A stretch of 5,046 nucleotides of DNA from Deltaproteobacteria bacterium (GTDB lineage Bacteria; JAUYMQ01), in contig JAUYMQ010000567.1 of assembly GCA_030698575.1 (NCBI GenBank), positions 1 to 5,046 on the forward strand, read 5' to 3'. The notes under the pieces were generated by a model that was given only the letters and a program-made list of their open reading frames with translations, did not search any database and had not been told where the DNA came from. The position numbers and the translations under genes were made by a program. This document shows, one piece after another, positions 1-5,046 of this stretch (its first letter is position 1; every line of letters starts with the position of its first letter).

Positions 1-800
1 CACGGCGCCGGCCCTGGGTGGCCGTCCTGCTCTCGCTCTTCGCGCCGGGTCTCGGCCAGCTCTACGCCGGCAAGCTCGCCGGCGCCTTCGCAGCTTCGCT
101 CCTTTACATCGCATTCTTCCCGGCGGTCGCGTGGCTCGGCCTCCGGCTGCGCGGTGGCCGCGCGGCGCTCTTCGCGCCGGTGGCTATCGGCGTCTTTTTC
201 GCCACCGGCGTCTGCCTGGACGCGGCGCGCCAGGCTCGCAGAGGCCGGCCCATCCTCGATGCCCGCTGGAAGCGGGCGCTGCTCTACGCCGCCTGGTTCG
301 TCGTCCTGTCGCTCGGAGTGGACGTGACGCGGGCTGTCGTGAGGGGACATCTTGCGCAGGCCTTTCGGCTGTCGACCGGCAGCATGCTCCCGGTGATGCT
401 TCCCGGCGACCATTTCGTCGTGGACAAACGCGCGTACCGCAGCTCTACGCCGGCGCGCGGTGATCTGGTCGCCTTTCGATCGCCCGTCGAACCACACGGT
501 ATCAACGTGAAACGCGTCATCGGGCTCCCGGGCGCCCAGGTTCGCTTCAAGCACCGGGAGGTGTACGTGAACGGCGTGGCGGACGGCTATATGCCGAGCG
601 ACGTGAAATTCGATGATGCGGTCATTGCCCCCGGCACCTTCTTTCTCATGGGCGACGACCGTTCGCGCTCGCTCGACAGCCGGAGCTACGGAGCCGTTCC
701 GGTGGATGGAATCATCGGCCGTGTCTCGCACGTCTATTTCTCGCGCGATCCCGAAACCGGCCGGATTCGCTGGGATCGCATGGGGCTCATTCCTGAGTGA
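1..800 (+). CDS. lepB: Type I signal peptidase (S26 family), 5'-partial
   Basis: Membrane-bound serine protease that cleaves signal peptides from exported preproteins on the outer face of the inner membrane. Numbering from the GTG at 18 (260 residues), the S26 signatures appear in order: STGSMLP with the nucleophile Ser122; RGDLVAF at 147-153; NVKRVIGLPG with the general-base Lys165; and GDDRSRSLDSRSYG at 212-225. The last is the family GDNRxxSxDSR box with Asp for Asn. Before the catalytic domain are hydrophobic stretches at about 20-41, 49-66 and 87-104, preceded by a PGLGQLYAG motif, so the protein has more membrane segments than a minimal Lep. The frame stays open upstream of the GTG to the window edge, reading R-R-R-P-W, a basic lead-in typical of such N-termini. 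The true start therefore probably lies outside the window and codon phase begins at base 3. The stop is TGA at 798-800. Family assignment is secure; the symbol is by family. Confidence 0.9.
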   Translation, partial: RRRPWVAVLLSLFAPGLGQLYAGKLAGAFAASLLYIAFFPAVAWLGLRLRGGRAALFAPVAIGVFFATGVCLDAARQARRGRPILDARWKRALLYAAWFVVLSLGVDVTRAVVRGHLAQAFRLSTGSMLPVMLPGDHFVVDKRAYRSSTPARGDLVAFRSPVEPHGINVKRVIGLPGAQVRFKHREVYVNGVADGYMPSDVKFDDAVIAPGTFFLMGDDRSRSLDSRSYGAVPVDGIIGRVSHVYFSRDPETGRIRWDRMGLIPE

Positions 801-823
801 AGCGACGCCCGGGTGCGCCAGTG

Positions 824-832
824 TGGTAGAAT
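824..832 (+). promoter_or_regulatory. Possible extended -10 promoter for the SDR gene
   Basis: TGGTAGAAT fits an extended -10 element (TGn followed by TAGAAT, one mismatch to TATAAT) and stands out in GC-rich surroundings. It lies in the 103-base gap after the signal peptidase stop and would start transcription near 839, giving a 5' leader of about 65 bases. No good -35 hexamer is seen 16-18 bases upstream; the 17-base position reads GACGCC. The call rests on the -10 match and location only. If it is real, the SDR gene can be transcribed apart from lepB. Confidence 0.35.
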
Positions 833-852
833 TCCGGAAAGTCGGGAGCGGA

Positions 853-874
853 GGGCCGATCGATGATGAGGCCC
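853..874 (+). other. Small GGGCC/GGCCC hairpin in the SDR leader
   Basis: GGGCC at 853-857 can pair with GGCCC at 870-874 around a 12-base loop. There is no run of T after it, so it is not a convincing terminator for lepB. It would lie in the SDR leader if the promoter at 824-832 is used, and ends 15 bases before the Shine-Dalgarno. In DNA this GC-rich a 5-bp stem may be chance. Confidence 0.2.
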
Positions 875-889
875 GAGAGCAGTGACAGC

Positions 890-897
890 AAGGGAGG
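890..897 (+). promoter_or_regulatory. Shine-Dalgarno of the SDR gene
   Basis: AAGGGAGG ends six bases before the ATG at 904, ideal spacing. An in-frame TGA at 883-885 rules out any start further upstream, so site and stop together fix the SDR start. Confidence 0.75.
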
Positions 898-903
898 CGG
901 GAC

Positions 904-1800
904 ATGACTGAAGCTGGCGGTCTGCGGGTCTACAGGGACGCAGTCGCGGTAATTACCGGGGGGGCCTCCGGAATCGGCCGCGCTTTCGGTGAAACGCTCG
1001 CCCGGCGGGGCGCCCGCGTGGTGCTGGGGGATCTGCAGGCGGATCTTGCCGAGGAGGTGGCGGCCGGCATCCGTTCCAGCGGAGGCCGGGCCACCGCTGT
1101 GCAGCTGGACGTTGCCGACTTCAAGGCGGTCGAGAAGCTCATCCAGGAGACGGTCGCCGGAGAAGGGCGCCTCGACTTCATGTTCAACAACGCGGGGATC
1201 GCAATCGCCGGCGAGACGCGCTACTGCCAGATCGAGGACTGGAACCGTGTCATCGACATCAACCTCCGCGGTGTGATCAACGGCATCCAGGCGGCCTATC
1301 CGGTGATGGTGCAGCAGGGATTCGGCCATCTCGTGAACACCGCCTCGATGGCCGGGCTCACGCCCTTCCCCATGAACGCGAGCTATGCGACCACGAAGCA
1401 CGCGGTCGTGGGGCTCACGACCTCGCTACGGATCGAGGCGGCGCCCCTCGGCGTCCGCGTGAGCGCGCTCTGCCCGGGCGTGATCCGCACGCCGATCCTC
1501 TTCGACGGCGGCGTGCACGGGAAGCTGCTGCAACCGCTGTTGCATGAAGCTCAGCAGCGGATGTGGGAGCCGCTGCGGCCGCTCGACGTGAACGTATTCG
1601 CCGAGAAGGCGCTCCGTTCCATCGCCCGCAACGAGGCGATCATCATCCACCCGGCCTGGTGGCGCGTCGCCTGGTGGCTCCACCGGCTCTCGCCCGCCAT
1701 CGGTTTCGCCTTCGCCCGGCAGATGTACAACAGCGCCCAGAAAGAGCTGGCGGCGGCCGCCGAAGCGGATAATCGCAAGGCGGCCGGGACCGCAGGCTGA
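904..1800 (+). CDS. SDR family NAD(P)-dependent oxidoreductase
   Basis: Classical short-chain dehydrogenase/reductase, 298 residues, expected to be cytoplasmic and to oxidise or reduce a hydroxyl/carbonyl group; the substrate is unknown. A Rossmann fold is shown by the cofactor loop TGGASGIG (18-25), Asp43 at the end of the second strand (family knowledge: an acid here favours NAD over NADP), NNAG (95-98), the helix Asn120, the catalytic Ser148 in NTASMAG, YATTK with Tyr161 and Lys165, and PG at 191-192. The full Asn-Ser-Tyr-Lys tetrad is present, so it should be active. Classical SDRs are usually about 250 residues; here an extra C-terminal part contains a Trp-rich amphipathic stretch at 251-275 that could touch the membrane or a partner (inference). 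The ATG start is fixed by a Shine-Dalgarno sequence and an in-frame stop just upstream. It lies between an envelope protease and glmUS with gaps on both sides and no evident functional tie to either. Family call firm; specific role not assignable. Confidence 0.92.
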   Translation: MTEAGGLRVYRDAVAVITGGASGIGRAFGETLARRGARVVLGDLQADLAEEVAAGIRSSGGRATAVQLDVADFKAVEKLIQETVAGEGRLDFMFNNAGIAIAGETRYCQIEDWNRVIDINLRGVINGIQAAYPVMVQQGFGHLVNTASMAGLTPFPMNASYATTKHAVVGLTTSLRIEAAPLGVRVSALCPGVIRTPILFDGGVHGKLLQPLLHEAQQRMWEPLRPLDVNVFAEKALRSIARNEAIIIHPAWWRVAWWLHRLSPAIGFAFARQMYNSAQKELAAAAEADNRKAAGTAG

Positions 1801-1837
1801 GGCGCACTCCAGGAAATCTTCGCGTCTGGGTTCGGCC

Positions 1838-1849
1838 CGCCCCGGGGCG
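1838..1849. repeat. 12-base GC palindrome downstream of the SDR gene
   Basis: CGCCCCGGGGCG is a perfect inverted repeat 38 bases after the SDR stop. As RNA it folds only into a short stem (4 bp with a 4-base loop) and is followed by CTCTCCTCG rather than a T run, so any termination role is weak. Such palindromes arise easily at this base composition. Confidence 0.3.
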
Positions 1850-1862
1850 CCTCTCCTCGAAA

Positions 1863-1880
1863 ACCCCTGCCCGGAGGGGT
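1863..1880 (+). terminator. Weak candidate terminator or operator hairpin
   Basis: ACCCCT (1863-1868) and AGGGGT (1875-1880) form a perfect 6-bp inverted repeat with a 6-base loop, between the SDR gene and glmU. On the + strand no T run follows (CCGTTCGTG), so it is a poor intrinsic terminator. Read on the - strand, the stem is followed by TTT, but no gene converges from that side. The repeat covers the -35 zone of the putative glmU promoter, so a regulator site is an equal possibility. Neither role is shown by the sequence alone. Confidence 0.25.
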
Positions 1881-1887
1881 CCGTTCG

Positions 1888-1896
1888 TGTCATAAT
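1888..1896 (+). promoter_or_regulatory. Probable extended -10 promoter of glmUS
   Basis: TGTCATAAT is an extended -10 element (TGn plus CATAAT, one mismatch to TATAAT) within the most AT-rich patch of the intergenic region. The best -35 candidate is weak: CTGCCC at 1867-1872, 18 bases upstream with three of six matches, which suits an extended -10 type. Transcription would begin near 1903, giving a glmU leader of about 77 bases. It is the only plausible promoter seen between the SDR gene and glmU. Confidence 0.45.
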
Positions 1897-1979
1897 ATCG
1901 GCCACTGTTCGTTCCGGTCGCCCCCTCGGGCTGTGTCTCAAGGAGCGCTTTCCCCCATCCGATTGAGTTTCTAACCGAC

Positions 1980-3362
1980 ATGACCCCACTTGCCACACTC
2001 ATTCTCGCCGCCGGGAAGGGCACGCGGATGCGGTCCGGGCGGGCGAAGGTTCTCCACGAGATCCTCGGGGAGCCGATGCTGGCCTACCCGCTCGCGACGG
2101 CCGCGGCCCTCGAGCCCGCCCAGATCGTCGTCGTGGTCGGCCACCAGGCCGATGAGATCCGGGAGCGTTGCGGCGGCGCCGGCGCGCGCTTCGTAGTCCA
2201 GGAGCCGCAACTCGGCAGCGGTCACGCCGCCCAGGTGGCGCTGCGGGAGATGACGGAGTTTAAGGGCGACGTGCTGGTGCTCTACGGCGACGGCCCGCTC
2301 GTGCGCCCGGAGACGCTCCAGGCCCTCCGGGAATCGCACGCCGAAAGCGGGGCGGCCATCACGCTGCTGGCGATGCGGCTTGCCGATCCGACGGGCTATG
2401 GACGGGTTCTCCAGAAGGGGAAGAAGGGCTCGGTGAAGGCGATCCGCGAAGAGCGCGATGCCTCCGCTGCTGAGAAGCGTGTCAATCTGGTTCACTCGGG
2501 CGTTCTGATCGCCGGCGCCGGCGTGCTGCGCGGGCTGCTCGACCGCCTGCGCCCGGAGAACGACCAGGGGGAGTACTACCTGACCGATGTCGTCGAGATC
2601 GCCGTCTCTGACAGGCTCGAGGTGAGCGCGGTGGAAGCCGCCGATTCCGGCGAGCTCGAAGGGATCAACACGAAGGCTGAGCTGGCGCGAGCCGCTGCGC
2701 GGCTGCGCGATCGAATCAACGAGAGGCACATGGAGGCGGGGGTGACCCTGGCCAGCCCGGAAAGTGCCTGGATCGGCCCGCGCGTCCGCATCGGCGCCGA
2801 CACCGTCATCGGGAGCAACGTGGAGATTGGGGGCGAGACGTCCATCGGCGAGGCGTGCACAGTGGAAACGGGATCCGTGATCGTTGACGCCCGCATGGGC
2901 AACGCCGTGCACGTGAAGCCCGGTTGCGTCATCCGCGAATCGACGGTCGAGGATGGCGTGTCGATCGGACCCATGGCGCACCTGCGGCCCGAGACCGTTC
3001 TTCGGCAGGGCGCCAGGGTGGGCAACTTCGTCGAGATCAAGAAGAGCGAGATCGGCCCGGGCTCGAAGGTGAATCACCTCACCTACATCGGCGACGCCAC
3101 GATCGGCGCCGGCGTCAACGTGGGCGCAGGCACGATCACTTGCAACTACGACGGCGAGGGCAAGCACCGGACGATCATCGAGGACGGCGCCTTCATCGGT
3201 TCGAACACGCAGCTCGTGGCGCCCGTCACGGTAGGCCGGGGGGCGTACGTGGGTTCGGGATCGACGATCACCAAGGACGTGCCCGCGGGCTCGCTCGCCG
3301 TCGGGCGCGGCAAGCAGCGAATCATCGAGGGGTGGGCCGAGAGGCGAAGGAGGAAGGACTGA
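1980..3362 (+). CDS. glmU: Bifunctional GlcN-1-P acetyltransferase / GlcNAc-1-P uridyltransferase
   Basis: Cytoplasmic enzyme for the last two steps to UDP-GlcNAc: acetyl-CoA-dependent acetylation of glucosamine-1-phosphate (C-terminal domain), then uridylyl transfer from UTP (N-terminal domain). It has 460 residues against 456 in E. coli. Pyrophosphorylase domain, about 1-230: LAAGKGTRM (9-17), Lys23, QLGSGHA (77-83), GDGPL with metal-binding Asp104, EYYLTD (198-203), and Asn230, the match to the second metal ligand. Left-handed beta-helix, about 260-445, made of hexapeptide repeats: Arg336, Lys354, catalytic His366 in VNHLTY, Asn380, NYDG (389-392), Lys395, Ser408 and Arg443 line up with E. 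coli active-site positions at a constant offset of +3. Both activities should be intact. The 105th residue is Gly where Val or Thr is usual. The ATG has no adjacent Shine-Dalgarno; AAGGAG lies 34 bases upstream, and no ATG, GTG or TTG lies in frame back to the TAA at 1893. Its stop overlaps the glmS start. Confidence 0.97.
   Translation: MTPLATLILAAGKGTRMRSGRAKVLHEILGEPMLAYPLATAAALEPAQIVVVVGHQADEIRERCGGAGARFVVQEPQLGSGHAAQVALREMTEFKGDVLVLYGDGPLVRPETLQALRESHAESGAAITLLAMRLADPTGYGRVLQKGKKGSVKAIREERDASAAEKRVNLVHSGVLIAGAGVLRGLLDRLRPENDQGEYYLTDVVEIAVSDRLEVSAVEAADSGELEGINTKAELARAAARLRDRINERHMEAGVTLASPESAWIGPRVRIGADTVIGSNVEIGGETSIGEACTVETGSVIVDARMGNAVHVKPGCVIRESTVEDGVSIGPMAHLRPETVLRQGARVGNFVEIKKSEIGPGSKVNHLTYIGDATIGAGVNVGAGTITCNYDGEGKHRTIIEDGAFIGSNTQLVAPVTVGRGAYVGSGSTITKDVPAGSLAVGRGKQRIIEGWAERRRRKD
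3347..3354 (+). promoter_or_regulatory. Shine-Dalgarno of glmS, inside the glmU 3' end
   Basis: AAGGAGGA lies within the last codons of glmU, seven bases before the glmS ATG at 3362. With the TGATG stop-start overlap (3360-3364) it points to translational coupling, which would keep the two enzymes at matched levels. Confidence 0.8.
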
Positions 3363-5046
3363 TGTGCGGGATTGTCGGATATATAGGACACCGGGACGCG
3401 CTTCCTGTTCTTCTCGAGACGCTTCGCAAGCTCGAGTACCGGGGCTATGACTCGGCGGGCGTGGCGCTGCTGAACGACGGCCGCGTGCAGGTGGTGAAAA
3501 CCCAGGGGAAGCTCGCCAACCTCGTCGCCCTTGTCGAGCAGGAAAAGCCCACCGGCACCATTGGCGTGGGGCACACGCGCTGGGCCACGCACGGCAAGCC
3601 TTCGACGGTGAATGCTCACCCGCACCGGGCGGGCAAGATCGCCATCATCCACAACGGGATCATCGAAAACCACATCGACCTCAAGCAGCGCCTGCTTCGC
3701 GAGGGGGCGAAGTTCAAGAGCGAAACCGACACCGAGATCCTGGCCCACCTCGTCAATCTTCATCTCAAGGGGGGCTCTTCCTTCGAGGAAGCCGTGCGCT
3801 CGGCGCTTCTCGAGGCGGAGGGCTCCTACGCGGTTGCGGTGCTGTCGGAGGGCCATCCCGATCAGATTATCGCGGCGAAGAACGGCGCCAGCCCCCTCAT
3901 CCTCGGATACGGCGAGGGGGAGAACTTCATCGCCAGCGATATCCCCGCCATCCTTGCCTACACGCAGCGCGTCGTCGCCCTTGAAGACGGGCAAATGGCG
4001 GTCGTGACCAACAAGACCATCCGGGTGTCGATGCTTGCGGGGCGCGAGGTGAGCGTCGAGCCTCTCACCATCACATGGTCGCCGGTCATGGCGGAGAAGG
4101 GTGGCTACAAGCACTACATGCAGAAGGAGATCTTCGAACAGCCCCGCGCCATCGTTGAGACCATCGGAACCCGCGTCGACGAGGAAACCGGCCATGTCTC
4201 CTTCGACGGCTTCGAGATTCCTGAAAAGGTGCTCGCCGGGATCAATCGCGTGCACCTTGTGGCCTGCGGGACGGCCTGGCATGCCGCTCTGATCGGGAAG
4301 TTCATGATCGAGGAGCTTGCCCGCATTCCCGCCGAGGTGGATCTCGCCAGCGAGTACCGCTACCGGAATCCCATCGTCGGCGCCGACACTCTGCTCATCG
4401 CCGTATCGCAGTCGGGAGAGACCGCCGACACGCTCGCTGCGCTGCGGGAGGGGAAGCAGAAGGGAGCATTCGTCGCGGCGATCTCGAACACCGAGGGATC
4501 GGGTATCTCACGGGAGGCCCACAGCACGCTCTACACACACGCGGGCCCCGAGATCGGCGTCGCCAGCACGAAGTGCTTCACCACGCAGATCGTGGCCCTC
4601 TACCTGCTGGCCATTCATCTGGGCCGCAGGCGGAAGGAGCTCAACGCCGCCCGGGCCCGCGAGCACCTGCACGCGCTGCTCCGCCTCCCCAAGCGGGTGG
4701 AGGAAGTTCTGGATCTGGACGGCCAGATCAAAGCTGTGGCGAAGAAGTATTCGCACGCCCGCGACTTTCTGTATCTCGGGCGCGGCACGAACTATCCCAT
4801 CGCGCTCGAGGGCGCGCTGAAGCTCAAGGAAATTTCCTACATCCACGCCGAAGGCTACCCGGCTGGCGAGATGAAGCACGGGCCGATCGCGCTCATCGAC
4901 GAGAAGATGCCGGTCGTGATCCTGGTCACGAAGGGGAAGACCTACGAGAAGGTGCTCTCGAACATGGAGGAAGTGCGCGCGCGCGACGGCCGCGTGATCG
5001 CCCTTGCAACCGAGGGAGACCCCGCCATCCCGCCCCGGGCCGACGA
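3362..5046 (+). CDS. glmS: Glutamine:fructose-6-phosphate aminotransferase (isomerizing), 3'-partial
   Basis: Cytoplasmic enzyme that makes glucosamine-6-phosphate and glutamate from fructose-6-phosphate and glutamine, the first committed step to UDP-GlcNAc. The frame is open from the ATG to the window end, 561 codons; the E. coli enzyme has 609 residues, so roughly the last 50 are missing. Class II glutaminase domain, about 1-235: MCGIVGYIG with N-terminal nucleophile Cys2, YRGYDSAG (26-33), HTRWATHG (71-78), HNGIIEN (97-103), Asp123. First SIS domain: ACGTAW (301-306) and VSQSGET (348-354). Second SIS domain: [12 protein letters not shown] with Glu490, and MKHGP with His506, matching E. coli Glu488 and His504. 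Ala305 replaces the E. coli phosphate-contacting Ser303. The catalytic lysine near the C-terminus lies beyond the window. It overlaps glmU by one base and has a strong Shine-Dalgarno, leaving no room for a glmS ribozyme leader. Identity is very secure. Confidence 0.97.
   Translation, partial: MCGIVGYIGHRDALPVLLETLRKLEYRGYDSAGVALLNDGRVQVVKTQGKLANLVALVEQEKPTGTIGVGHTRWATHGKPSTVNAHPHRAGKIAIIHNGIIENHIDLKQRLLREGAKFKSETDTEILAHLVNLHLKGGSSFEEAVRSALLEAEGSYAVAVLSEGHPDQIIAAKNGASPLILGYGEGENFIASDIPAILAYTQRVVALEDGQMAVVTNKTIRVSMLAGREVSVEPLTITWSPVMAEKGGYKHYMQKEIFEQPRAIVETIGTRVDEETGHVSFDGFEIPEKVLAGINRVHLVACGTAWHAALIGKFMIEELARIPAEVDLASEYRYRNPIVGADTLLIAVSQSGETADTLAALREGKQKGAFVAAISNTEGSGISREAHSTLYTHAGPEIGVASTKCFTTQIVALYLLAIHLGRRRKELNAARAREHLHALLRLPKRVEEVLDLDGQIKAVAKKYSHARDFLYLGRGTNYPIALEGALKLKEISYIHAEGYPAGEMKHGPIALIDEKMPVVILVTKGKTYEKVLSNMEEVRARDGRVIALATEGDPAIPPRAD

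Noticed and set aside
787-1401. 204-codon open frame on the - strand across the lepB-SDR gap
   Set aside because: Lies mostly antisense to the SDR cofactor domain and has no motif of its own.
1883-1912. Direct repeat GTTCGT (1883-1888 and 1907-1912) flanking the glmU -10
   Set aside because: Six bases repeated at a 24-base interval is expected by chance in GC-rich DNA, and there is no third copy or palindromic form.
1801-1979. Small gene or tRNA in the 179-base gap before glmU
   Set aside because: No tRNA-like cloverleaf with a TTC-type loop and no start codon with a credible ribosome site and frame were seen. The stretch reads as palindrome, hairpin, promoter and leader.
1971-3167. Long open frame on the - strand, 398 codons, opposite glmU
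   Set aside because: Its translation has no recognisable family motif and is rich in Arg, His, Ala and Asp. It is fully antisense to glmU, whose catalytic motifs are all present. High GC removes stop codons on the opposite strand.
3290-3362. glmS ribozyme or another riboswitch ahead of glmS
   Set aside because: The region is coding sequence of glmU up to the overlapping stop, with no non-coding leader to hold the ribozyme.
3146-4282. Long open frame on the - strand, 378 codons, opposite the glmU end and glmS
   Set aside because: Antisense shadow of glmS and the end of glmU with no domain signal; composition reflects the complement of GC-biased codons.
4317-4820. 167-codon open frame on the + strand in another frame inside glmS
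   Set aside because: Ser/Arg/Pro-rich out-of-frame reading of glmS, whose own frame retains both SIS domains throughout.
1-5046. CRISPR array, insertion sequence, att site or defence system
   Set aside because: No regularly spaced repeats, transposase or integrase motifs, or terminal inverted repeats; nearly all of the window is accounted for by four conserved-family genes.

Overview
This 5,046-base window is GC-rich and densely coding. It carries four genes, all on the + strand: (1) the 3' part of a membrane-bound type I signal peptidase (1-800, 5' end outside the window); (2) a complete classical short-chain dehydrogenase/reductase (904-1800); (3) a complete glmU, the bifunctional UDP-GlcNAc-forming enzyme (1980-3362); and (4) a 3'-truncated glmS, glucosamine-6-phosphate synthase (3362-5046, running off the end). 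Strong GC bias leaves long open frames on the opposite strand and in shifted frames. None has family motifs, and all lie over better-supported genes.

Organism: the glmU-glmS order, also found in E. coli and many other proteobacteria, together with high GC and E. coli-like catalytic motifs, suggests a Gram-negative bacterium of proteobacterial or deltaproteobacterial type. It may be an uncultivated environmental lineage. The sequence alone does not fix the phylum, and nothing points to phage, plasmid or transposon DNA.

Layout: the signal peptidase ends at 800. A 103-base gap then holds a possible extended -10 promoter, a small hairpin and a good Shine-Dalgarno sequence for the SDR gene. After the SDR gene comes a 179-base gap, the longest non-coding stretch. 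It holds a GC-rich palindrome, a 6-bp hairpin, and an extended -10 element that probably drives glmUS. The glmU stop and glmS start share one base (TGATG), with a strong Shine-Dalgarno sequence inside the end of glmU, so the two genes are almost certainly co-transcribed and translationally coupled.

How the genes work together: GlmS makes glucosamine-6-phosphate from fructose-6-phosphate and glutamine. A phosphoglucosamine mutase (GlmM, not in this window) converts it to glucosamine-1-phosphate. GlmU acetylates and uridylylates that to UDP-GlcNAc, the precursor of peptidoglycan and lipopolysaccharide. The signal peptidase is also an envelope function but looks separately transcribed. The SDR substrate cannot be told from the sequence, and no link to the cell wall pathway is visible. 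Overall this is an ordinary housekeeping region. I found no convincing new system; the points listed are modest sequence peculiarities.
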